NCBI RefSeq assembly: GCF_000685095.1
Contig: NZ_BAYE01000007.1
Span: 310,001-374,000, forward strand
Source of the DNA: Paraburkholderia caledonica NBRC 102488
GTDB taxonomy: Bacteria; Pseudomonadota; Gammaproteobacteria; Burkholderiales; Burkholderiaceae
DNA: 64,000 bases
Direction: 5' to 3'
Under the pieces are notes generated by a model. That model was not told the DNA's origin. It saw nothing but the letters and a program-made list of their open reading frames with translations, and ran no database searches. Each line of letters starts with the position of its first letter. The stretch's first letter is position 1. The translations under genes and the position numbers were made by a program. This document shows, piece after piece, positions 54,789 to 62,222 of this stretch.

Positions 54789-55337
54789 ATGAAAGTTACC
54801 CCCACGGCAATTCCTGAGGTTTTGATTATTGAACCGATGGTGTTCGCCGATGCGCGTGGCTTCTTCTGCGAGAGTTTCAATCAGAAAGCCTTCGCCGATG
54901 CGACGGGTTTGAGCCCGCATTTCGTACAAGATAACCACAGCCGCAGTGGCAAAGGCGTGCTGCGTGGCCTGCATTACCAAATTCGGCAACCGCAAGGAAA
55001 GCTGATGCGTGTGACGCGCGGCGCGGTATTTGATGTCGCCGTGGATATCCGTAAAACCTCCGACACGTTTGGCAAATGGGTTGGCATTGAACTGACGGGC
55101 GAAAATCACAGGCAATTCTGGGTGCCGGCTGGTTTCGCTCACGGCTTTGTCGTGCTCAGTGAATCCGCGGATTTCTTGTACAAGACGACGGACTACTACG
55201 CTCCGGAGCATGAGCGTTGCATTGCCTGGAATGACCCGGAAATCGGGATCGAATGGCCCGAGTTGGGCTGCGAGCCGATACTGTCCAGCAAAGATCAGAA
55301 GGGTGTGGCCCTTGCCCGCGCCGAGGCGTTTGTCTGA
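54789..55337 (+). CDS. rmlC: dTDP-4-dehydrorhamnose 3,5-epimerase
   Basis: A 182-aa cupin RmlC. FADARGFFCESFNQKAF contains the dTDP-binding residues, RGLHYQ holds the catalytic His, RGAVFDVAVDIR the core strand, and VPAGFAHGFVVLSE the second conserved block, with the Tyr in LYKTTDYYAPEHE. It lies eight bases after rmlA. With B, D and A it completes dTDP-L-rhamnose synthesis. Confidence 0.97.
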   Translation: MKVTPTAIPEVLIIEPMVFADARGFFCESFNQKAFADATGLSPHFVQDNHSRSGKGVLRGLHYQIRQPQGKLMRVTRGAVFDVAVDIRKTSDTFGKWVGIELTGENHRQFWVPAGFAHGFVVLSESADFLYKTTDYYAPEHERCIAWNDPEIGIEWPELGCEPILSSKDQKGVALARAEAFV

Positions 55338-55396
55338 TCGTTCCCGACGCGTCATAGGCACCAGTTCTGTTCCGTCAACAATTTTGAATCTACTCA

Positions 55397-56698
55397 ATGT
55401 CCATGTCTTCTACTTTGCCTATTAACTTAACTCAGGCGAGAATCGCCGTAATCGGTCTTGGCTACGTTGGCTTGCCGCTGGCTGTGGAGTTTGGCAAACA
55501 GCGTCCGGTAGTGGGTTTTGATATTAATCCCGCGCGGATCGCCGAGCTCGAGTCGGGACAAGACGGTACCTTGGAGGTCAGCCCGGAAGAACTCAAAACT
55601 GCCGGCGGACTTAGTTACAGCAGCAACACGGAAGACCTAAAGGCTTGCAAGATCTTCATCGTCACCGTTCCTACCCCAGTGGATCAGGCCAACCGCCCCG
55701 ACTTGACTCCACTAGTCAAAGCCAGCGAGACCGTTGGCAAGGTCATGCCGCAGGGCTCCGTGGTGATCTACGAATCGACCGTCTACCCCGGAGCAACTGA
55801 AGAGATTTGCGTGCCGGCGCTTGAGCGCGTCAGTGGCAAAAAGTTTAACGTAGATTTTTTTTGTGGCTATAGTCCCGAACGCATCAACCCCGGCGACAAA
55901 CAACATCGTTTGCCGACTATCACCAAGGTTACCAGCGGTAGCACTGCCGATGTCGCCGAAGCGGTTGATCGCCTATATGCGCAAATCGTTACGGCGGGCA
56001 CGCATAAGGCCAGCAGCATAAAGGTAGCGGAAGCCGCCAAGGTAATCGAGAACACGCAGCGCGATGTCAATATCGCTCTAATGAACGAACTCAGCCTCAT
56101 TTTTCACAGGCTGGGTATCGATACGCTGGAAGTGCTGCAGGCTGCTGGCACCAAGTGGAACTTCTTGCCATTCCGTCCTGGCCTCGTGGGCGGCCATTGC
56201 ATTGGCGTTGATCCTTACTACCTTACTCATAAAGCTCAAGAAGTCGGCTATCACTCGGAGGTGATTCTTGCGGGTCGCCGCATCAATGACAACATGGCGA
56301 GCCATGTTGCCGATGAAACGATCAAGCTGATGTTGCGTAAGAATTTGCCCGTCCTTGGTAGCAAAGTCCTGATCCTTGGGCTCACATTCAAGGAGAACTG
56401 CCCGGACGTTCGCAACACCAAGGTTGTGGACATCGTTCGTACCCTGCGTAGCTATAACGCGCACGTCGATGTGTACGATCCCTGGATCATCACGGACGAT
56501 GCGGAGCGCGAATACGGCCTGAAGTGTCTGCGCGCCATGCCGGCGCCGGGGCAATATGCAGCGATCATCCTGGCCGTCGGTCACCAGCAGTTCGTCACGC
56601 TGGGCGAACAGGGCATTAAAGCGCTGGGCCAGCCCGGGGCAATCCTGTTTGACGTCAAGGGCATCTTGCCCTTGGGCGCAGCGGATGGCCGTCTGTAA
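55397..56698 (+). CDS. tviB: UDP-N-acetylglucosamine 6-dehydrogenase (TviB/WbpA type)
   Basis: A 433-aa nucleotide-sugar dehydrogenase. VIGLGYVGLPLAVEFG is the NAD site, VPTPVD and ESTVYPGATEE are the conserved N-terminal blocks, and GGHCIGVDPYYL carries the catalytic Cys268. The sequence follows the VipA/TviB subgroup that oxidises UDP-GlcNAc to UDP-GlcNAcA: it has FRPGLVGGHCIGVDPYYLTHKAQEVGYH rather than the Ugd pattern. The next gene is a TviC-like C4-epimerase, giving UDP-GalNAcA. The gap after rmlC is 59 bases. Confidence 0.92.
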   Translation: MSMSSTLPINLTQARIAVIGLGYVGLPLAVEFGKQRPVVGFDINPARIAELESGQDGTLEVSPEELKTAGGLSYSSNTEDLKACKIFIVTVPTPVDQANRPDLTPLVKASETVGKVMPQGSVVIYESTVYPGATEEICVPALERVSGKKFNVDFFCGYSPERINPGDKQHRLPTITKVTSGSTADVAEAVDRLYAQIVTAGTHKASSIKVAEAAKVIENTQRDVNIALMNELSLIFHRLGIDTLEVLQAAGTKWNFLPFRPGLVGGHCIGVDPYYLTHKAQEVGYHSEVILAGRRINDNMASHVADETIKLMLRKNLPVLGSKVLILGLTFKENCPDVRNTKVVDIVRTLRSYNAHVDVYDPWIITDDAEREYGLKCLRAMPAPGQYAAIILAVGHQQFVTLGEQGIKALGQPGAILFDVKGILPLGAADGRL

Positions 56699-56726
56699 AT
56701 AAGAATAGTGCCTGAATCGGATCCAT

Positions 56727-57827
56727 ATGACAGAGTCTTCCTCCCAAACCACCGCCTACGATCAACTTAAACTTCAGCTGTGCGCCGAGTCGCACACCTG
56801 GCTGGTTACAGGCGTGGCCGGCTTTATTGGCAGCAACCTGCTTGAGATCTTGCTACGGTTAAACCAGCGCGTAGTAGGTCTCGACAACTTCATGACGGGC
56901 CATCGCCGCAATCTTGATGAAGTGCGGTCGCTGGTGACTGCAGAACAGTGGGCCAATTTCCAGTTTATTGAGGGGGATATCCGCGAACTAGATGACTGTC
57001 GCCGCGCGATGACCTTTCATCCGTCGTTCGAGAGTCGCGGTCCCGAGGCGCTGTCCGCCGGGCTCACCTTCCCGGTTGAATACGTTCTCCATCAAGCGGC
57101 CCTAGGCTCGGTCCCCCGCAGTCTTGCGGATCCCATTGCGACGAATACGACCAATATTTCTGGTTTCCTGAACATGTTGGTTGCTGCTCGTGATGCCGAA
57201 GTGAAGAGTTTCACTTACGCTGCTAGCAGCAGTACTTACGGTGATCACCCGGATTTGCCGAAGGTGGAAAATCGCATCGGCAAACCATTGAGTCCATATG
57301 CTGTAACCAAGTACGTAAACGAACTCTATGCGGATGTCTTTGCACGTTGCTATGGATTCAACACTATTGGGCTTCGGTATTTCAATGTATTCGGAGCGAG
57401 GCAGGATCCTAACGGGGCCTATGCCGCTGTCGTTCCAAAATGGGCGGCAGCGATGATCGAGGGGCATGAAGTCTATATTAACGGTGATGGAGAGACCAGC
57501 CGTGACTTTTGCTATATTTCCAATGCGGTGCAGGCCAATTTGCTAGCGGCTACCGTTACGGATCCCGAGGCCAAGAATCAAGTCTACAATGTAGCTTTGG
57601 GAGATCGCACCACATTGAATGACCTTTTCAGGTTCCTGAAAAGCAGCCTGAATAAGCGTGGCGTTGCGTACGGCAGAGAGCCCAATTATCGCGATTTTCG
57701 TGCGGGCGACGTGCGGCATAGCCAGGCAGATATCGGCAAAGCGCGGAATTTGTTGGCATATGCTCCCGAGCATCGCCTCGAGGCCGGTATTGAGCAGGCG
57801 ATGCCTTGGTACATTGCGAACGTTTGA
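56727..57827 (+). CDS. tviC: UDP-N-acetylglucosamine/uronate C4-epimerase (TviC/WbpP type)
   Basis: A 366-aa extended SDR epimerase. WLVTGVAGFIGSNLLEILL is the NAD site, EYVLHQAALGSVPRSLADP is diagnostic of the WbpP/TviC group, AASSSTYGDHPDLPK has the catalytic Ser/Thr, and SPYAVTKYVNELYA the Y-x3-K. It interconverts UDP-GlcNAc(A) and UDP-GalNAc(A). The long N-terminal extension (TESSSQTTAYDQLKLQL) is typical of TviC. It lies 28 bases after tviB. Confidence 0.93.
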   Translation: MTESSSQTTAYDQLKLQLCAESHTWLVTGVAGFIGSNLLEILLRLNQRVVGLDNFMTGHRRNLDEVRSLVTAEQWANFQFIEGDIRELDDCRRAMTFHPSFESRGPEALSAGLTFPVEYVLHQAALGSVPRSLADPIATNTTNISGFLNMLVAARDAEVKSFTYAASSSTYGDHPDLPKVENRIGKPLSPYAVTKYVNELYADVFARCYGFNTIGLRYFNVFGARQDPNGAYAAVVPKWAAAMIEGHEVYINGDGETSRDFCYISNAVQANLLAATVTDPEAKNQVYNVALGDRTTLNDLFRFLKSSLNKRGVAYGREPNYRDFRAGDVRHSQADIGKARNLLAYAPEHRLEAGIEQAMPWYIANV

Positions 57828-57963
57828 ATACCGGCGCGCCCGTATCGGGCTATTCGCCGTTGATCCAATTCATCTCGGTTCTGATATCACGCCGCAAGCA
57901 CATTGGCGAAGTGAGAATCTTGGAACAAGGAGATTATTTGTCTGAACCTTCGATGAAAGACCC

Positions 57964-59232
57964 ATGCGACTGTCCCATATAGCTTGGAATCTGGCTGGCT
58001 TGTCATTGCCGTTAGCCGTGGCAGCGGTCACGGTGCCAAATTTGGTCAATAAGTTAGGTGATGAGCGTTTCGGCCTCCTTGCTTTGGCGTGGGGATTGAT
58101 TGGCTATGCGGGAGCTCTCGATCTTGGGATAGGGCGCGCTTTGACGCAGATGGTCGCTCGTCTACGTGGTGAAAATAATTGGTCTGCAATACCGGACTCG
58201 TTAGCTACGGCCGAACGTATTACGCTTGTGGCGGGACTCGTCGGTTGCGTGCTAATCATCATCGCAGCACTGCTTGGTGCCGGTGCTTTCGTCGGTGCCA
58301 AACACACTTCTTCGGGAGAAGTAAGGGGGGCGATGTTGCTGTTAGCCATTGCCCTGCCTGCCCAGGCCATGAGTGCCACTTATCGAGGCTTGAATGAGGC
58401 CTACCTCAATTTTAAAGGCATTAGCTTGGTGCGCGTGGTCTTGGGTATTGTCAATTTCGGTGGCCCTTATCTGGTGGCGCTATATACAACGCAGTTGCCG
58501 TGGCTCGTGGCGACGCTTGTGGTTAGCCGTCTCCTGGCGTTGTTCGTCTACAAGTGGCTTGCGCTCGCCTGCTTTGATCGCGAGCCGAGCATTGAGCGCA
58601 ACGGTACATACTCCGGCGCGGTAGCGCGATCGCTCTTTACCTTCGGTGGGTGGTTTACCGTCAGCAGCGTGGTTAGTCCAATATTGATGCAAGCTGATCG
58701 TTTCATGATCGCTTCGACCTTGTCTGCCGCCGCTGTCACGATTTATGTGTTGCCCTACGAACTGGTAGTGCAAAGCTTAATTCTTGTTGGTGCCGTCTCA
58801 TCAGTTATATTCCCGAACCTGAGTTGGTTGATCCAGGAAAAACCAGATCAATGGGAAGGCTATTTTCGCCGATGGCTGCTAATTGTTGCAGTGCTGATGC
58901 TTCTCGCGTGTGTGATATTGGCGAGCATCTTGCCGACCCTGCTGCCGTTTTGGATCAAGAAGAATCTGTCGCCCCAGTCTGTGCTGGTGGGGCAAATACT
59001 ATGCATCGGTGTTTTTGCGAACGCCATTGGCTCGATGTTCTATGCATTGATTCATGCAAAGGGTCGCTCCGATTTGACGGCGAAGTTACACATGACCGAG
59101 TTACCCATTTACGTTGGCGTTTTGTTTCTTCTGTTGGGGAAATTCGGAGTCGTCGGTGCTGCATGGGCGTGGGTATGGCGGATGGTGCTCGACGCCGTGG
59201 CGCTTGCATTGATTGGGAGAGGGCGGCGATGA
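57964..59232 (+). CDS. wzx: Wzx-type O-antigen flippase (third of three)
   Basis: A 422-aa membrane protein with about twelve helices. GLSLPLAVAAVTVPNLVNKLGDERFGLLALAWGLIGYAGALDLGIGRALTQ is the conserved flippase start. A central VSPILMQADRFMIASTLSAAAVTIYVLPYELV marks the second half. It exports the lipid-linked O-unit. Its stop overlaps the next gene (wzy) by ATGA. Gene order and coupling to an EpsG-like polymerase support assignment to the O-antigen. Confidence 0.88.
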   Translation: MRLSHIAWNLAGLSLPLAVAAVTVPNLVNKLGDERFGLLALAWGLIGYAGALDLGIGRALTQMVARLRGENNWSAIPDSLATAERITLVAGLVGCVLIIIAALLGAGAFVGAKHTSSGEVRGAMLLLAIALPAQAMSATYRGLNEAYLNFKGISLVRVVLGIVNFGGPYLVALYTTQLPWLVATLVVSRLLALFVYKWLALACFDREPSIERNGTYSGAVARSLFTFGGWFTVSSVVSPILMQADRFMIASTLSAAAVTIYVLPYELVVQSLILVGAVSSVIFPNLSWLIQEKPDQWEGYFRRWLLIVAVLMLLACVILASILPTLLPFWIKKNLSPQSVLVGQILCIGVFANAIGSMFYALIHAKGRSDLTAKLHMTELPIYVGVLFLLLGKFGVVGAAWAWVWRMVLDAVALALIGRGRR

Positions 59233-60200
59233 GCAGAGAAATCGCGATCCGGTTCTTGGTTTCCCTGTTTTTTGCCATCGTGATAGGTTTGGCGGCAGGG
59301 TATCAGGTCCTTGCCGTCAGTCGGGACTATGATAACTACTCTCAATTCTTCAATCTGGTCCGGTCTGCGCCCAGCTACTGGGGGATTCAGTATAGATTTG
59401 AGCCCGGATTTACGATGGTTGTATATTGGTTGGTGAATCTCAATTTCACTAACTGGATTGTTTACTCCGTAATTGCGGGAAGCATCGTCTTTGTGAAGTA
59501 TTTCTCGCTTGAGTTTGTCGAGAGATACTGGCATGCGGTGCTGGTATTTACGTTTTATTTTCTGGCAAGATATGTCCTCCTGTTCGAGATGACGGTGCTT
59601 CGAGCTGCCTGCGCTCTCGCGCTGGCATTCGTTGTCTTCTACCGAAAGACGGAAAGTGGAATTCAGATCAAGGACTTGATTGTTCTAGCGTTGGCCGTGC
59701 TGTTTCATTATTCGGCTGTTATATTTATTTTTATTTACCTTATCCCTCCGGTAACTCGTCTGAGGATAATTATCGTTTCGATGGCTGTTTTCTTGGTGAT
59801 TATTCTTTGTAAGCATATTGCCCTGGGCTACTTGCCGGACTATCTTTCTGTTTTTACAACATACGAAGAGTTCGGGAAGGCGACGACTTTTCCCATTCCA
59901 CTCGTTGTTGATATGGTATTTTTTCTATTTGCCGTTCATTATTTTGACGAGGCCGATTTGACAATGCGCTATGCTATTTTTGGAATGGCAATGTGCTTTG
60001 CATTTCATTTTTCCCTGCTCGATTATTCACTTTTGGCGGCGAGATTCAGAGAGCTGCTATCTATATTTTTTCTGATCTATCTTGTTCGCGCGGTATTTTC
60101 TGATAATGAGCGAGTGATCAGTGGTTCGATGGCGTATGCGTTGCTGTCGGGTGCGCTGTATTTTTTTGTGGAGTTTTATTATGAGCCGCTCCTGACATGA
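59229..60200 (+). CDS. wzy: EpsG-like Wzy polymerase
   Basis: A 323-aa polytopic membrane protein of the EpsG family. It contains VSRDYDNYSQFFN, the conserved D-Y-xx-Y segment after the first helix, and RYRFEPGF-like FEPGFTMVVYWL, typical of EpsG/Wzy. About nine helices follow. The gene is clearly richer in A+T than its neighbours (20 of 60 G+C in 59701-59760), as is usual for O-antigen polymerases acquired by transfer. It overlaps wzx before it and the GT2 gene after it by four bases each. Start at 59229; an open extension upstream lies inside wzx and is rejected. Confidence 0.8.
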   Translation: MSREIAIRFLVSLFFAIVIGLAAGYQVLAVSRDYDNYSQFFNLVRSAPSYWGIQYRFEPGFTMVVYWLVNLNFTNWIVYSVIAGSIVFVKYFSLEFVERYWHAVLVFTFYFLARYVLLFEMTVLRAACALALAFVVFYRKTESGIQIKDLIVLALAVLFHYSAVIFIFIYLIPPVTRLRIIIVSMAVFLVIILCKHIALGYLPDYLSVFTTYEEFGKATTFPIPLVVDMVFFLFAVHYFDEADLTMRYAIFGMAMCFAFHFSLLDYSLLAARFRELLSIFFLIYLVRAVFSDNERVISGSMAYALLSGALYFFVEFYYEPLLT

Positions 60201-61150
60201 AACTCAGTGTGGATATTATTGTTATTAACTGGAACTCCGGCGCCCAATTGCTTGATATGATTTCAAGTATTGGCCGGTTTCATGATAATCTCGTTGAGTC
60301 GCTTATTATCGTGGACAATGCATCAAAGGACGGTTCGCTCGCCCATGTAAAGACAATGGCCGCCAGTTTGCCGTTTCGCGTGCAGATAGTTCGCAATGAA
60401 GAGAACCTGGGTTTCGGAGCGGCTTGCAATCAAGGCGCCAGATTGGCGACTGCAGATCTATTGCTTTTCCTCAATCCGGACGCGTGTCTGTTTGAAGGGT
60501 CGCTGGAAAGACCCCTGAATTTTTTGCGTGACCCGATCAATTCCAATGTAGGAGTTGCGGGTATTCAACTCGTGGGCGAGGGCGGGGAGATTGCGCGGAG
60601 TTGCAGCCGGTTCCCTACGCTCGCTGTCTTTATTGCACAAGCGATTGGGCTAAATCGCTTGTCCGCGTTTTCCGCGATGAGCACGCATATGTCGGAATGG
60701 GCACACGATAGCACCCGAGACGTAGATCATGTGATCGGTGCGTTTTATCTGATGCGCCGAGCACTATTTGATTCTTTGGGCGGATTCGACGAAAGATTCT
60801 TTGTCTACCTTGAAGATCTGGACTTATCGCTGCGAGTGCGGCAGGCCGGGTACCGCAGCGTTTATATAGCAGACGTCCGGGCCTTCCACGCAGGGGGGGG
60901 GACGTCTCGCCAAATCAAGGCACACCGCCTGTTTTATTCCTTGCGCAGTCGCCTCCTGTATGGTTTCAAGCATTTCAATCCTTTGCAGGCATGGGTATTG
61001 GTTTTCCTGACCATGTGCATCGAACCGCTGACGCGTACCGTATTTTCTCTGCTGAGCGACGGATGGAGCGGCGTTCGCAATACATGGCAGGCCTATGGCA
61101 TGTTGTTTGGCGACTTCGCCAGCATTCTGCGCAAGGCTGGAGATACATGA
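60197..61150 (+). CDS. Glycosyltransferase family 2 (rhamnosyltransferase-like)
   Basis: A 317-aa GT2. VDIIVINWNSGAQLLDMI is the first strand with the NWN motif of rhamnosyltransferases, IIVDNASKDGS is the nucleotide-binding Asp-rich loop, LLLFLNPDACL is the DxD-equivalent site, and GGFDERFFVYLEDLDLSLRVRQAGY is the acceptor/ED motif. Two hydrophobic segments at the C terminus could touch the membrane. With the rml genes nearby, L-rhamnose is a plausible donor. It overlaps wzy and the following GT4 gene by four bases each. Confidence 0.9.
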   Translation: MKLSVDIIVINWNSGAQLLDMISSIGRFHDNLVESLIIVDNASKDGSLAHVKTMAASLPFRVQIVRNEENLGFGAACNQGARLATADLLLFLNPDACLFEGSLERPLNFLRDPINSNVGVAGIQLVGEGGEIARSCSRFPTLAVFIAQAIGLNRLSAFSAMSTHMSEWAHDSTRDVDHVIGAFYLMRRALFDSLGGFDERFFVYLEDLDLSLRVRQAGYRSVYIADVRAFHAGGGTSRQIKAHRLFYSLRSRLLYGFKHFNPLQAWVLVFLTMCIEPLTRTVFSLLSDGWSGVRNTWQAYGMLFGDFASILRKAGDT

Positions 61151-62220
61151 AAGTTTTGATTCTCAGCCGCTATGGTCCGCAAGGCGCATCTTCGAGGATG
61201 CGCTTTTATCAGTTCTTACCCTGGCTCGAGGCAGAGGGGATCGAATGTGTTGTCTCGCCCTTGCTCGGCGATTCGACCCTGCTCGCCAGGTATCAGTCCG
61301 GTGGTTACGGACTACGCCCCTTGCTTGCTGCTTATCGGACTAGGGTCACAGCGCTATGGCACAGGCGCCGATTCGACCTTGTGTGGATCGAGAAAGAGGC
61401 GCTGCCTTGGGTACCCGCGTGGTTCGAAAAGTGGCTGCTGCGGGGAATTCCTTATGTAATGGATTTCGATGACGCCATTTTTCATGGTTATGACCTGCAT
61501 CCGTCACCTTGGGTGAGGCGTGTGTTTGGTCGCCGCATTGACCGGCTTATGGCCGGTGCAAGCCTAGTAGTGGCCGGTAATGGGTATTTGGCACGGCGCG
61601 CCCGGGCCGCCGGCGCGCCGTGGGTAGAACAGTTGTCGACGGTGGTGGACCTGGAGCGCTATCAGGTGAAAAGGGGACACTCTCCAGCCGCACCTGGAGC
61701 GAAACCGCGCATCGTATGGATCGGTTCACCCTCTACGGCGCAGTATTTGTCGCTGATTGCCAAGCCGCTCGCGTTGCTCGCGCAGGAACAACCTTTTATA
61801 TTGCGTGTGATTGGGGGCGGCGCCGTGTCGATGCCGGGCGTCGAGGTTGAGGTGGTGCCTTGGTCGCTCGAAACGGAGGCTGCTGCCATTGCTGAGTGCG
61901 ATGCGGGTGTTATGCCCTTGATGGATACTCCTTGGGAGCAAGGCAAATGTGCGTATAAGTTGATTCAGTACATGGCATGTGGACTGCCAACCGTTGCCTC
62001 CACCGTCGGCGCAAACTGTGAAGTCGTTGTTGAGGGCGAAACAGGATTTCTTTCTGATACGCCAGACAGCTGGATTGACGCGTTGAGGCTCTTGCTTCGC
62101 GATAGCGCACTGCGTCAACGCTTGGGCGCCGCGGGAAGAGCTCGCGCGGAAGCCGAATTTTGTCTGCAGCGCGCGGCGCCCAAGTTGTCGAAATTGCTGA
62201 AAAAGGCGTGGGGAGGATAA
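61147..62220 (+). CDS. Glycosyltransferase family 4
   Basis: A 357-aa GT4. KVLILSRYGPQGASSRMRFYQFLPWL gives the N-terminal strand and SSRxR loop, WIEKEALPWVPAWFEKWLL the acceptor helix, and PYVMDFDDAIFHGYD an FDDA-like motif frequent in this subgroup. RIVWIGSPSTAQYLSLI and YKLIQYMACGLPTVASTVG complete the donor half. The latter replaces E-x7-E with a K-xx-Q pattern known in several O-antigen transferases. The asparagine synthase gene starts two bases after its stop. Confidence 0.87.
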   Translation: MKVLILSRYGPQGASSRMRFYQFLPWLEAEGIECVVSPLLGDSTLLARYQSGGYGLRPLLAAYRTRVTALWHRRRFDLVWIEKEALPWVPAWFEKWLLRGIPYVMDFDDAIFHGYDLHPSPWVRRVFGRRIDRLMAGASLVVAGNGYLARRARAAGAPWVEQLSTVVDLERYQVKRGHSPAAPGAKPRIVWIGSPSTAQYLSLIAKPLALLAQEQPFILRVIGGGAVSMPGVEVEVVPWSLETEAAAIAECDAGVMPLMDTPWEQGKCAYKLIQYMACGLPTVASTVGANCEVVVEGETGFLSDTPDSWIDALRLLLRDSALRQRLGAAGRARAEAEFCLQRAAPKLSKLLKKAWGG

Positions 62221-62222
62221 AG

